Part shown: in pieces, positions 26,643 to 34,254 of the stretch
Numbering within the stretch: position 1 is the first letter of the stretch
Layout of the letters: each line of letters begins with the position of its first letter
Assembly (NCBI GenBank): GCA_046346965.1
Contig: JAXMHB010000006.1
Coordinates: forward strand, 186,001 to 250,000
DNA from: JAXMHB01 sp046346965
GTDB lineage: Bacteria > Pseudomonadota > Gammaproteobacteria > Xanthomonadales > SZUA-5
DNA: 64,000 nucleotides
Direction: 5' to 3'
Notes under the pieces: model-generated
The model's input: the letters and a program-made list of their open reading frames with translations, nothing else
What the model was told of the DNA's origin: nothing
Databases searched by the model: none
Position numbers and translations under genes: made by a program

Positions 26643-27641
26643 ATGACCATCGATTTGAGCAAGCTGGAACTCACCGCTGTCGATGCGCTGGCGAGCCTGA
26701 AGAAGGAGCGTGATCAGCTCAGCGAACGCCTGACCGCAATGAGTGCGCGCCGCGAGCAGGTATCGGCGGAGGTCTACCAGCGCGTGCATGACGACTATCG
26801 GCGGCGTCTGGACGAGCTTGCGAGTCAGGCCGCGCCGCTAAAGCAGAAGGCCGGCGAGGTCTATCGCGCGCTGCGCGCCGAGCTCGCCCGGCTGGACCAG
26901 GAGTTCGCCCTCGCCCGGCTCGACCGCGAGGAAATCGAGTTTCGCCATTCGCTGGGCGAGTTCGGCAGCGAGGAATTGAAGCAAAAGTTGCAGACGGTGG
27001 ACGCGCGCATCGAGGCACATGGCCAGGCGCGCCAAGCCGCCGGCGAGATGAAGGCGCGTTTCCTGGCGGTGGTCGAGTCGGAAACCGAACTCGATGGCAG
27101 CGACGAGGACACCGCGCGGATGAGCGCGATTACCCCGCCGATGGTAGCCGCCGCGCTGTCGGAACCCACGCCGACGGTGGTCGCCGGACCGATCAAGCCG
27201 CCGCCAGCGCCGGAAAATGCGGCGACCGTCGTCGCTGCGCCGGTACCGCCACCGCCCGCCGCCGCCGCAGCGCCCATCGCGCCGTTGGCCGCACCCACCA
27301 AAGGCGCGGTCAGCCGTTCCTCGCGCAATCCGGATGCCACCGTCGTGTTTCGTCAGGGGCGCTTGGAGCCGCGCAACCACGAGGCCGGTTCGGTGGTGCA
27401 GACGCTGGGACTGCGGCCGATTAGCATAGGCGCCGATCCCGGCTGCGATCTGCAGCTGTCGGCCCCCGGCGTGGCCAAGCGCCACGTCGAGATCACCATG
27501 ACCCGCGCCGGTTTCAGCGTGCGCGACGTGGCTGCGTCGAACACCGTCAAGGTCAATGGCGACGCCGTGCAGGAGCGTGTGCTCGCCGAGGGTGATACGC
27601 TGTCGGTGGGCCCGGCCCTGTTCCACTTCCGTTTGCTCTGA
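26643..27641 (+). CDS. Coiled-coil protein with degenerate C-terminal FHA domain
   Basis: This 332-residue protein has a long N-terminal coiled coil (about 5-150), a Pro/Ala linker (about 160-225) and an FHA-like domain (about 245-332). The FHA domain lacks key phosphothreonine contacts: the G-R motif is G-A (263-264), the S-R-x-H Ser is Ala (A-K-R-H near 278) and N-G-T is S-N-T. It may therefore be a scaffold rather than a phosphopeptide reader. GGGAGG precedes the ATG at 26643. It is 65 bases after the cNMP/FHA gene and seven before the STAS gene, so the three form one unit. Confidence 0.8.
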   Translation: MTIDLSKLELTAVDALASLKKERDQLSERLTAMSARREQVSAEVYQRVHDDYRRRLDELASQAAPLKQKAGEVYRALRAELARLDQEFALARLDREEIEFRHSLGEFGSEELKQKLQTVDARIEAHGQARQAAGEMKARFLAVVESETELDGSDEDTARMSAITPPMVAAALSEPTPTVVAGPIKPPPAPENAATVVAAPVPPPPAAAAAPIAPLAAPTKGAVSRSSRNPDATVVFRQGRLEPRNHEAGSVVQTLGLRPISIGADPGCDLQLSAPGVAKRHVEITMTRAGFSVRDVAASNTVKVNGDAVQERVLAEGDTLSVGPALFHFRLL

Positions 27642-27648
27642 GGATTGC

Positions 27649-28173
27649 ATGGCGCTTGAGATAGGCAGTGAAACCCACGGCGATTTCCGCGTGCTGCGCC
27701 TCAACGGGCGTCTGGATACGGAAACCTCCGCCGACTTCGAATTGGCTGCCCACGACCTGACCCAGGCGGGCGAGCGGCGCTTCGTCGTCGACCTCGGTGG
27801 CATCAGCTACGTCAGCAGCGCCGGATTGCGCGTACTGCTCGCATTGGCCAAGCAGGTTGAAGGCAGCGGCGTGGTGCGCTTGTGCAGTCTGGCGCCCAGC
27901 GTGCGTCAGGTGTTCGATCTGTCGGGCTTCAGCAAACTGTTCGTGATTGCGCCCGATCTGCAGGCCGCTTTGCGCGGCGATACGGTCGCTACCGCAGCCG
28001 CGACCCCGAATGTCGCCCGCACCGCCGCCGATCTGCTCGGCGCCGGCAGCAGCGCTCCCGCGGCGCGCAGCAGTTCCAGTGTCGGGCGTCAGGCTGCCGA
28101 TCTGCTCGGTGCCAAGCCGGTCGCCAAACCCGGCTTCTGGGCGCGCTTGCTGGCCTGGTTCAAGGGCCAGTAG
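27649..28173 (+). CDS. STAS-domain anti-sigma-antagonist-like protein with membrane-binding tail
   Basis: Residues 1-108 are a STAS domain like SpoIIAA or RsbV, with the phosphorylation loop I-S-Y-V-S-S-A-G-L-R (S56/S57). Such proteins bind partner kinases when unphosphorylated. Uncommon for the family is the 65-residue tail: two copies of A-A-D-L-L-G-A (127-132 region and about 149-155), then an amphipathic, Trp-rich end P-G-F-W-A-R-L-L-A-W-F-K-G-Q (161-174) that could sit on the membrane. The gene follows the FHA coiled-coil gene by seven bases. No RsbW-type kinase is in the window; a PP2C phosphatase that could dephosphorylate it is encoded at 50424. Confidence 0.83.
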   Translation: MALEIGSETHGDFRVLRLNGRLDTETSADFELAAHDLTQAGERRFVVDLGGISYVSSAGLRVLLALAKQVEGSGVVRLCSLAPSVRQVFDLSGFSKLFVIAPDLQAALRGDTVATAAATPNVARTAADLLGAGSSAPAARSSSSVGRQAADLLGAKPVAKPGFWARLLAWFKGQ

Positions 28174-28206
28174 CGGGACTCCGCGGCGGCGCCTGCCAGC
28201 GCTGGC

Positions 28207-29820
28207 TTACACCGGCGGGCTGCAACGTCCGCCAACCGGGGCGGCGGCGCCGTCTTCCAGGCCATCGGCGTACAGCGCATCGCCCGCCACCGCACTGAAC
28301 TCGCTGCTGTTGCCGTTGGCGTCGGTGACCTGCAACACCAGCGGCAGCAGATTGTTGCCATCCACGCGGCTTAGCGTGAAAGACTGTGGCAACTGCGCAT
28401 TGACGGCTGCGATGCTCGTGCTGCCCTGCCACTCGGCGCCCCCACCGCCGCAACCGGCGCGGTAGACATCCACCGTCAGCGGATAGGCCGCATTGCTGCT
28501 GGCGCTGTCCACCGTCAGCGTCAACTCGACGCTGGCGCCGCCCGCAGGCAAGAAACCGGACGGCAGGCTGAAGCTCGGATAATTCTGCAGGCGATTGCCG
28601 CCGCTGTCGGGGTCGCCGGCGTCGTTCGGCGTGCTGCCATCGGCCACGCTGCCGGCACCGAGATCCACCGCGATTCCGCGGTTGGCGCGATAGACGTTGC
28701 CGCGCAGCCGTGCCCGCTCGCAGCCGCCGATCTGGATCCCGGCGGCGCCGCCATAGGCGATCAGATTGGCCTCACCAGGTGCCAGTCCGCCGATGTCGAT
28801 GGCGCATTCGCCACCGAGGAACATCTGAATCGTCGCCTGCGGCTGCGAGGGGCTCTGCGGATTGAGACCATTCCCCAGCGCCAGGCGCCCGCTGACGTCG
28901 GTGCCGAAGTAGTTGCCGATGACGCGCGTGCCGCTGTACACGCCGGCGCCGCTGCTGGTCGACAGATACAGGCCGACGAAGCGTGCGGCCGCGATCACGT
29001 TGCGCGCCGCCACGGTGTCGCCGCCGATCAGCGTGTTGCGCACCGGGCCGGTGAACTCGAGCGCATTGCTCTGATTGGCGATGGCGGCGGTGCCGGCGGC
29101 GTTGGTGCCGATCAGATTGCCCTGGATGCGCACGCCTTCCACGCTGCTGAAGGAGCCGATCGCCGCGGACAGGCCACTGATCAGATTGCGCGCGGCGGGC
29201 GTGGTGCCACCGATCACATACGGCCCCGGACCGAACACCCGCACGCCATTGCCGAGGCCGCTGTTGCCGGTGACCGCCGCCGCGCTGCCGTCGATGGTGG
29301 TGCCGAGGAAGCAGCCTTCGACCCGGTGGGCCGACGACCCCGCGAGAAACACCTGATTGGCGAAGCGGTTGATCGCCAGTCCGCGCACCAGCACCGGCGG
29401 CTGATTGAAGACGTTGCCGATCTCGAAGCCGTTCTGCTGCGTCTGCGTGCCGCGGACTTCGATCTTCAGCAGTGCGTTGCTGCCACCCTGATCCGGGCTC
29501 AGCGTATTGGCGCTGGCGCCCGGCTGGCTGTAACCATCGATGCTCAGGCCGTCGGTGATCGGCGGCAGCGCGCTGGCGCCGATCTGGATCAGCCAGTGCT
29601 GGCTCGCCGGCTGGTAACTGGGGTCGCTGAGGGGGATGTCGAAGGCGATGCTGTCACTGCCGGCCAGCGCATTGCTGGCCTCGATGGCACCGCGCAGGCT
29701 GCAGTCGCCGGGCGCTGCGGTGCAGGCACTGAGCGCGGCATCGGAGCCGGTATCGACGGTGTAAGTGGCCGCGACGGCGATCGACGGCCCCAGGGCCAAC
29801 GCCATCCAGAATGCACGCAT
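28207..29820 (-). CDS. Secreted CSLREA-type parallel beta-helix protein
   Basis: This 537-residue exported protein has a signal peptide (MRAFWMALALGPSIAVAA), then the CSLREA-like entry motif (G-D-C-S-L-R-G-A-I-E-A-S-N near 40) and a parallel beta-helix with repeated turns of the V-x-I-x-G-N-x-I/F-G-T-x type (residues 160-400). The C-terminal region is Ig-like. The tail L-Y-A-D-G-L-E-D lies 18 residues before the end. Such proteins are usually extracellular or surface-attached; no enzyme activity is evident. It is convergent with the STAS gene, 33 bases apart. Confidence 0.78.
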   Translation of the reverse strand: MRAFWMALALGPSIAVAATYTVDTGSDAALSACTAAPGDCSLRGAIEASNALAGSDSIAFDIPLSDPSYQPASQHWLIQIGASALPPITDGLSIDGYSQPGASANTLSPDQGGSNALLKIEVRGTQTQQNGFEIGNVFNQPPVLVRGLAINRFANQVFLAGSSAHRVEGCFLGTTIDGSAAAVTGNSGLGNGVRVFGPGPYVIGGTTPAARNLISGLSAAIGSFSSVEGVRIQGNLIGTNAAGTAAIANQSNALEFTGPVRNTLIGGDTVAARNVIAAARFVGLYLSTSSGAGVYSGTRVIGNYFGTDVSGRLALGNGLNPQSPSQPQATIQMFLGGECAIDIGGLAPGEANLIAYGGAAGIQIGGCERARLRGNVYRANRGIAVDLGAGSVADGSTPNDAGDPDSGGNRLQNYPSFSLPSGFLPAGGASVELTLTVDSASSNAAYPLTVDVYRAGCGGGGAEWQGSTSIAAVNAQLPQSFTLSRVDGNNLLPLVLQVTDANGNSSEFSAVAGDALYADGLEDGAAAPVGGRCSPPV

Positions 29821-29878
29821 GAGGCTCGCTCCAAAGGGATACGAGCGCGCATACGCCCATTCCGGGCGCGGGCTGACA

Positions 29879-30328
29879 TCAGCCGCCGACGCTGACGCGC
29901 AGGCGCAAGAACAGGGCCACACCCAGACCCCAGGCACCATTCAAGATCAGCGCAGCCATCCAGATCTTCAGGTCGCCGCCTGCCGCGAAGGGCAGGCCCT
30001 TGAGCGGGAACACGATCAGCAGGGCAACCAGACTCGGCAGGATGGCACCGAGCACGACCGCGAGCAGCCAGTAACCGAGGCCGCGCTGGCTGCGCAGCAG
30101 ATAGGCCAGCAGCACGCCCCAGAGTCCGCCCCAGAAGGCCAGCGAGATCACCGCCGGCACGCCAAACGGCGGCACCGGCGCCATCGACCACACCGCGCGT
30201 CCGGCGCCAGTGAGCAGGTTGAGCAGATACAGCGCGCCCTGGTGGAACAGCAGCGTGGCGGCGAAACCGGCGAGGAATCCGCGGACGATAGGCATGGCCA
30301 GAACCAGCAGTCGGGGGAGTCGCAGCAT
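29879..30328 (-). CDS. Four-helix membrane protein, conserved hypothetical
   Basis: This protein of up to 149 residues has four transmembrane helices (about residues 10-38, 58-80, 87-110 and 125-145). It has the motif F-A-A-T-L-L-F-H-Q-G-A-L-Y and a short periplasmic P-V-P-P-F-G-V-P-A segment. I recall no named family. Starts are uncertain: ATG at 30328 or at 30295 (138 residues), neither with a good ribosome site. It lies downstream of the glycosylase start on the opposite strand and 58 bases from the beta-helix gene. Confidence 0.65.
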   Translation of the reverse strand: MLRLPRLLVLAMPIVRGFLAGFAATLLFHQGALYLLNLLTGAGRAVWSMAPVPPFGVPAVISLAFWGGLWGVLLAYLLRSQRGLGYWLLAVVLGAILPSLVALLIVFPLKGLPFAAGGDLKIWMAALILNGAWGLGVALFLRLRVSVGG

Positions 30329-30367
30329 AGCGACGCCCACGACAGTGCGCGGCTATCGTCCAGCGCC

Positions 30368-30871
30368 ATGAATGCCGAGTTCATCAGCAGCTTTGCCCCG
30401 CTGGCGCGCGCCGACGCCCGCGTGCTGGTGCTCGGCAGCATGCCGGGCATCGCCTCGCTGACGGCCGCTCACTACTACGCCCATCCGCGCAACAGCTTCT
30501 GGCCGATCGTGGCCGGCCTCAGCGGCTGTGCGCCGGAGGCACCCTATGCCGCGCGTGTCGAAGCCCTGCTGGCTGCCGGCATCGCGCTGTGGGATGTGCT
30601 GGCGCGCTGTCGCCGGGCCGGCAGTCTAGACAGCGAGATCGCGCCCGACAGCGTGCGCGCCAACGATCTGACGTCGCTGTATGCGCACTGCCCGCGCATC
30701 GCGCGCGTTTGCTTCAACGGCGCCGCCGCCGCGCGGTGGTACCGGCGGCTGCAACTGCCGCGCCCGCCCGGCATCGATTTCGTCGCCTTGCCCTCGACCA
30801 GTCCGGCCCACGCCGGCATGTCTTACGCGCGCAAACAGGCGCTCTGGCACCAGGCCCTGCGCCTCACTTGA
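30368..30871 (+). CDS. DNA-deoxyinosine glycosylase, UDG superfamily (family 6 type)
   Basis: The enzyme removes hypoxanthine, from deaminated adenine, to start base excision repair. The 167-residue protein shows the glycosylase motif 1 region V-L-V-L-G-S-M-P-G-I-A-S-L, the N-S-F-W-P-I motif and the C-terminal L-P-S-T-S-P-A-H-A, typical of HDG-type enzymes. The ATG at 30368 sits shortly before a well-conserved N-terminus. It is compact and single-domain. Its TGA stop overlaps the FNR/Dnr-like box of nirS. Confidence 0.88.
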   Translation: MNAEFISSFAPLARADARVLVLGSMPGIASLTAAHYYAHPRNSFWPIVAGLSGCAPEAPYAARVEALLAAGIALWDVLARCRRAGSLDSEIAPDSVRANDLTSLYAHCPRIARVCFNGAAAARWYRRLQLPRPPGIDFVALPSTSPAHAGMSYARKQALWHQALRLT

Positions 30872-30881
30872 CTTGCGTCAT
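30868..30881 (+). promoter_or_regulatory. FNR/Dnr-like box upstream of nirS
   Basis: TTGAC-TTGC-GTCAT, one base from a perfect palindrome of the CRP/FNR-family type TTGAC-N4-GTCAA. It lies about 80 bases before the nirS ATG and overlaps the previous gene's stop. This placement fits activation under low oxygen or NO by an FNR or Dnr protein. Confidence 0.6.
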
Positions 30882-30958
30882 TGAGCCCGCGGGGGCGCAA
30901 CGCCGAGTGTGTCAGCAAGCCCGCAGCCTCTGCCGGGCGATCGCTCGGAGTCGCAATC

Positions 30959-33055
30959 ATGTTGAAGCACACCTCGATGTATCTCCTGCTCGCACTGTCG
31001 CTCGGCGGTGCCGCGCTCGCCAATGACGTCGTCAACGAACGTCTGCCCAAGCAAGGCAATCAGGCTGGCGAAGCCGCCTTTCTGGCCAATTGCGCCGCCT
31101 GCCACCAGCCCACCGGCACCGGCCTGCCGGGCGCTTTCCCGCCGCTCGCCGGCTCGGATTTTCTGAAGAACAACGACAAGACCAAGGTGCTCGCATCGAT
31201 CCTGCAGGGCATCACCGGCAAGCTCACCGTCAACGGCGTCGAGTACAACAACGTGATGCCGGCGATGAGCCATATCGCCGACGCCGACATCGCCCACATC
31301 GTCAGCTACGTCTACGCCTCCTGGGGCAACAGCGGCCCCAGCGTCAGCGCCGAGGATGTGGCCGCGGCGCGCAAGGCGCTCGCGGTGTCCACCGACCCGG
31401 CGCAGGGCTCGCGCCATCCCGGCACCAAGGAAGGCGAGATGAAGTATCAGGCGGGTGCCTCGGCGGTGCCGACCACCGGCATCGAAATGGTGGTCAATCC
31501 GGATGCGCCGCCGATCAGCAAGCAGGAGTTCGCGCGCGCCACCGAGATCTTCTTCCAGCGCTGCGCCGGCTGCCATGGCGTACTGCGCAAAGGCGCCACC
31601 GGCAAGCCGCTGACGCCGGACATCACCCGCGCCAAGGGCACGCAGTATCTGGAAGCGCTGATCAACTACGGCTCGCCCGCCGGTATGCCGAACTGGGGGA
31701 CCAGCGGCGAGTTGACCAAGGAAGAGGTCAACATCATGGCGCGCTTCCTGCAGCACGATCCGCCGAACCCGCCGGAATTCGGCATGCCGCAGATGCGCGA
31801 GACCTGGAAGGTGCTGGTGCCGGTGGCCGAGCGCCCGAACGCGCCGCAGCACCAGCGCAACATCGACAACTTCTTCTCGGTGACGCTGCGCGATGCCGGC
31901 AAGATCGCGATCATCGATGGCGACACCAAGGAGATCGTCAACATCCTGCCGACCGGCTACGCCGTGCATATCTCGCGGCTGTCCGACTCCGGCCGCTACC
32001 TGTACGTGATCGGTCGCGACGCCAAGATCGATCTGATCGACCTGTGGATGAATCCGCCGCAGATCGTCGCCGAACTCAAGGTGGGTTTGGAGGCGCGTTC
32101 GGTCGAGACCAGCAAGTACCAGGGTTACGAGGACAAGTACGCGATCGCCGGCTCTTACTGGCCGCCGCAGTTCGTGATCATGGACGGCCCGACGCTGGAA
32201 CCGCTGAAGATCGTATCCACCCGCGGCACCACGGTGGACACCCAGGAATACCATCCGGAACCGCGTGTCGCCGCCATCGTGGCCAGCCACGAGCACCCGG
32301 AGTTCATCGTCAACGTCAAGGAAACCGGCCGCATCCTGCTGGTCAACTACTCGGATCTGGAGAACCTGCAGATCACCACGCTGAATGCCGCGCGCTTCCT
32401 GCATGACGGCGGCTGGGATTCCACCCACCGCTACTTCCTGACCGCCGCCAACCAGTCCAACAAGATCGCCGTGGTCGATTCCAAAGAGCGCAAGATGGTC
32501 AACCTGATCGACGCCGACAAAATTCCGCACCCGGGTCGCGGCGCCAACTTCGTGCACCCGCAGTTCGGTCCGGTCTGGGTCACCAGCGCGCTCGGCAACG
32601 AGAAGATCACGCTGGTCGGCACCGATCCGGTGAACCACCCGGCGCAGGCCTGGAAGGTGGTCGAAACCCTCACCGGGCAGGGCGGCGGCTCGCTGTTCGT
32701 CAAGACCCACCCGAAGAGCCATCACCTGTACGCCGACACGCCGCTGAACCCGGATCCGAAGATCAGCCAGACGGTGGCGGTGTTCGACACCCAGGATCTG
32801 TCCAAGGGCTACAAGGTGCTGCCGATCGCCGACTGGGCCAAGCTCGGCCCGGGTCCCAAGCGCGTGGTGCAGCCGGAGTACAACGCCGCTGGCGATGAGG
32901 TGTGGTTCTCGGTGTGGAGCGGCAGCAAGGAAGAAAGCGCGCTGGTGGTGATCGACGACCGCACGTTGAAGCTGAAGAAGGTCATCAAGGGCCCGGACAT
33001 CGTCACGCCGACCGGCAAGTTCAACATCCACAACACGGTCGAGGACGTGTACTGA
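30959..33055 (+). CDS. nirS: Cytochrome cd1 nitrite reductase with additional N-terminal cytochrome c domain
   Basis: NirS reduces nitrite to nitric oxide in the periplasm during denitrification. The 698-residue protein has a signal peptide, a first cytochrome c domain with CAACH at 45-49, a second with CAGCH at 202-206, then the d1-heme beta-propeller (about 300-698). The propeller keeps the proximal-ligand motif G-Y-A-V-H337 and His-rich stretches Y-H432-P-E-P, S-H-E-H-P-E-F (444-450) and F-L-H482-D-G-G typical of true NirS, as opposed to NirN or NirF. Usual NirS is about 560-600 residues with one c domain. The first domain may replace a separate electron donor. No d1-heme biosynthesis genes are nearby. 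Confidence 0.92.
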   Translation: MLKHTSMYLLLALSLGGAALANDVVNERLPKQGNQAGEAAFLANCAACHQPTGTGLPGAFPPLAGSDFLKNNDKTKVLASILQGITGKLTVNGVEYNNVMPAMSHIADADIAHIVSYVYASWGNSGPSVSAEDVAAARKALAVSTDPAQGSRHPGTKEGEMKYQAGASAVPTTGIEMVVNPDAPPISKQEFARATEIFFQRCAGCHGVLRKGATGKPLTPDITRAKGTQYLEALINYGSPAGMPNWGTSGELTKEEVNIMARFLQHDPPNPPEFGMPQMRETWKVLVPVAERPNAPQHQRNIDNFFSVTLRDAGKIAIIDGDTKEIVNILPTGYAVHISRLSDSGRYLYVIGRDAKIDLIDLWMNPPQIVAELKVGLEARSVETSKYQGYEDKYAIAGSYWPPQFVIMDGPTLEPLKIVSTRGTTVDTQEYHPEPRVAAIVASHEHPEFIVNVKETGRILLVNYSDLENLQITTLNAARFLHDGGWDSTHRYFLTAANQSNKIAVVDSKERKMVNLIDADKIPHPGRGANFVHPQFGPVWVTSALGNEKITLVGTDPVNHPAQAWKVVETLTGQGGGSLFVKTHPKSHHLYADTPLNPDPKISQTVAVFDTQDLSKGYKVLPIADWAKLGPGPKRVVQPEYNAAGDEVWFSVWSGSKEESALVVIDDRTLKLKKVIKGPDIVTPTGKFNIHNTVEDVY

Positions 33056-33063
33056 GCCAGTGC

Positions 33064-33086
33064 GGCGCCGGGGAAAGGCGCCCTCC
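33064..33086. repeat. REP-like palindrome, copy 3
   Basis: GGCGCC-GGGGAAA-GGCGCC then CTCC, directly after the nirS stop and upstream of its terminator. It belongs to the dispersed hairpin family with copies at 5992, 15635, 33143 and 47357. Confidence 0.6.
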
Positions 33087-33099
33087 TCGGATCAACCTG

Positions 33100-33124
33100 G
33101 GCGCCGGGCAACCGGCGCCTTTTT
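33100..33124 (+). terminator. Rho-independent terminator of nirS
   Basis: GGCGCCGG and CCGGCGCC (8 bp) enclose the loop GCAA and are followed by TTTTT. It is the strongest intrinsic terminator in the window, about 45 bases after the nirS stop, so nirS is probably transcribed alone. Confidence 0.92.
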
Positions 33125-33142
33125 GTTGATGGCCTGACGCTT

Positions 33143-33165
33143 GGCGCCGGGGACCGGCGCCCTCC
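33143..33165. repeat. REP-like palindrome, copy 4
   Basis: GGCGCCGG-GGA-CCGGCGCC then CTCC, 25 bases from the 3' end of the convergent gene at 33190. The core is identical to the copy at 47357. Confidence 0.65.
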
Positions 33166-33189
33166 GGGGTTTCGGCGCTCGCCCGCAGC

Positions 33190-34200
33190 TCAGGGTTCCA
33201 GCAGCCCCACCGGGACTGAATGCAGTCCACCGTAACGGTCTTCGATCAGCACGCGGTCGTCCTGGCGTTCCAGCACCCGGCCGGTGCCGTTGATGCGGGT
33301 GTCGGCGCGGAAGGACACTGGTTCCTCGAAGGTCACGCGCAGGCTCGGGTCGCGCCAGTGCTGGTTGGCCAGGCGCAGGGTCTCGTCGATCCCGGTCTGG
33401 ATCGCGGCGGCGAAGGCTTCAGGCGTCTGCTCGGCCCAGCGCTGGCTGCGCTCGCTCTGGTTGAGATCGGCGTCGTCGGGCAGCGCGATCAGGTATTCGA
33501 CCGCCACCTGGCGCAGCGGCAGGCGTTCCAGGCGCAGCCGCAGCTGGGTGTCGCGGATCACCCGGCGATCTTCCACCGTCGCCGCCAGCGCAATGCGGAT
33601 GCCACGCAGGTTCGGCGTGAACGCCACATAGCCCTGCAGCGTCCCCAGCGCGCGGCCGGGGGCATCGAAGGTCCAGGCACCCACGCGCTTGCGCGGCACC
33701 TCGTCGAGGAAGGCAAAACCGGGGCCCAGGCCCTCGCTGCTCAGACCGCTGCGCACCGCGTTTTCCAGGCGCTCGCCCCAGGCGGTGGTGCCGACGGCCT
33801 TTTGGATGAGTTCGAGGCGCTTGCGATCATTGCGGCGTTTGACCGCGGCCACGCCTTCGGTGATCACGCTGGTGGCCACGCCAAGGGCGGCGCCGACCGC
33901 CATGTCCTGCGAGGCCGACCACAGAAACCTGCCGGGTGTCACCGAGGTCACCCAGGAGGCCACCGCCGGCGAGCCGACCATGCCAATCATCGCGCCCGCC
34001 GTCATGCTCTGCGTGCTCGACAGCCGGAAGCGCTGCAGATCGTCTTCCTGCAACACCACCAGATCGGGATGGATCACCAGCGCCATCGACAGCGCACGGT
34101 CCAGCGGCAGCGGCGTCTCGGCCATCGGCTGCGGCCGGGCAGCGGTCGCGGCGTTCGACCAGATCAAGGCGATGGCCAGAGCCAGGGTGCGTACAGTCAT
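33190..34200 (-). CDS. Exported protein of unknown function
   Basis: This 336-residue protein has a signal peptide (MTVRTLALAIALIWSNAATA). Two short hydrophobic stretches (about 68-90 and 100-120) suggest membrane contact or a helical hairpin. The C-terminal half is mixed beta/alpha with L-R-L-R-L-E-R-L-P-L and ends in an SH3-like segment, V-S-F-R-A-D-T-R-I-N-G-T-G-R-V. I recognise no family. ATG at 34200 has a modest ribosome site. It probably works with the next upstream gene (34255), which shares strand, export signal and a 54-base gap. Confidence 0.6.
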   Translation of the reverse strand: MTVRTLALAIALIWSNAATAARPQPMAETPLPLDRALSMALVIHPDLVVLQEDDLQRFRLSSTQSMTAGAMIGMVGSPAVASWVTSVTPGRFLWSASQDMAVGAALGVATSVITEGVAAVKRRNDRKRLELIQKAVGTTAWGERLENAVRSGLSSEGLGPGFAFLDEVPRKRVGAWTFDAPGRALGTLQGYVAFTPNLRGIRIALAATVEDRRVIRDTQLRLRLERLPLRQVAVEYLIALPDDADLNQSERSQRWAEQTPEAFAAAIQTGIDETLRLANQHWRDPSLRVTFEEPVSFRADTRINGTGRVLERQDDRVLIEDRYGGLHSVPVGLLEP

Positions 34201-34254
34201 CAGCGCCACTCGAAAATTGAGGGCGCAGTATCGCGGATTTGCAGCGTCACCGGT

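Noticed and set aside
30959..33055. NirN or NirF rather than NirS
   Set aside because: The propeller sequence keeps the NirS-type Y-H-P-E-P, S-H-E-H-P-E-F and F-L-H-D-G-G blocks, which favours true nitrite reductase.
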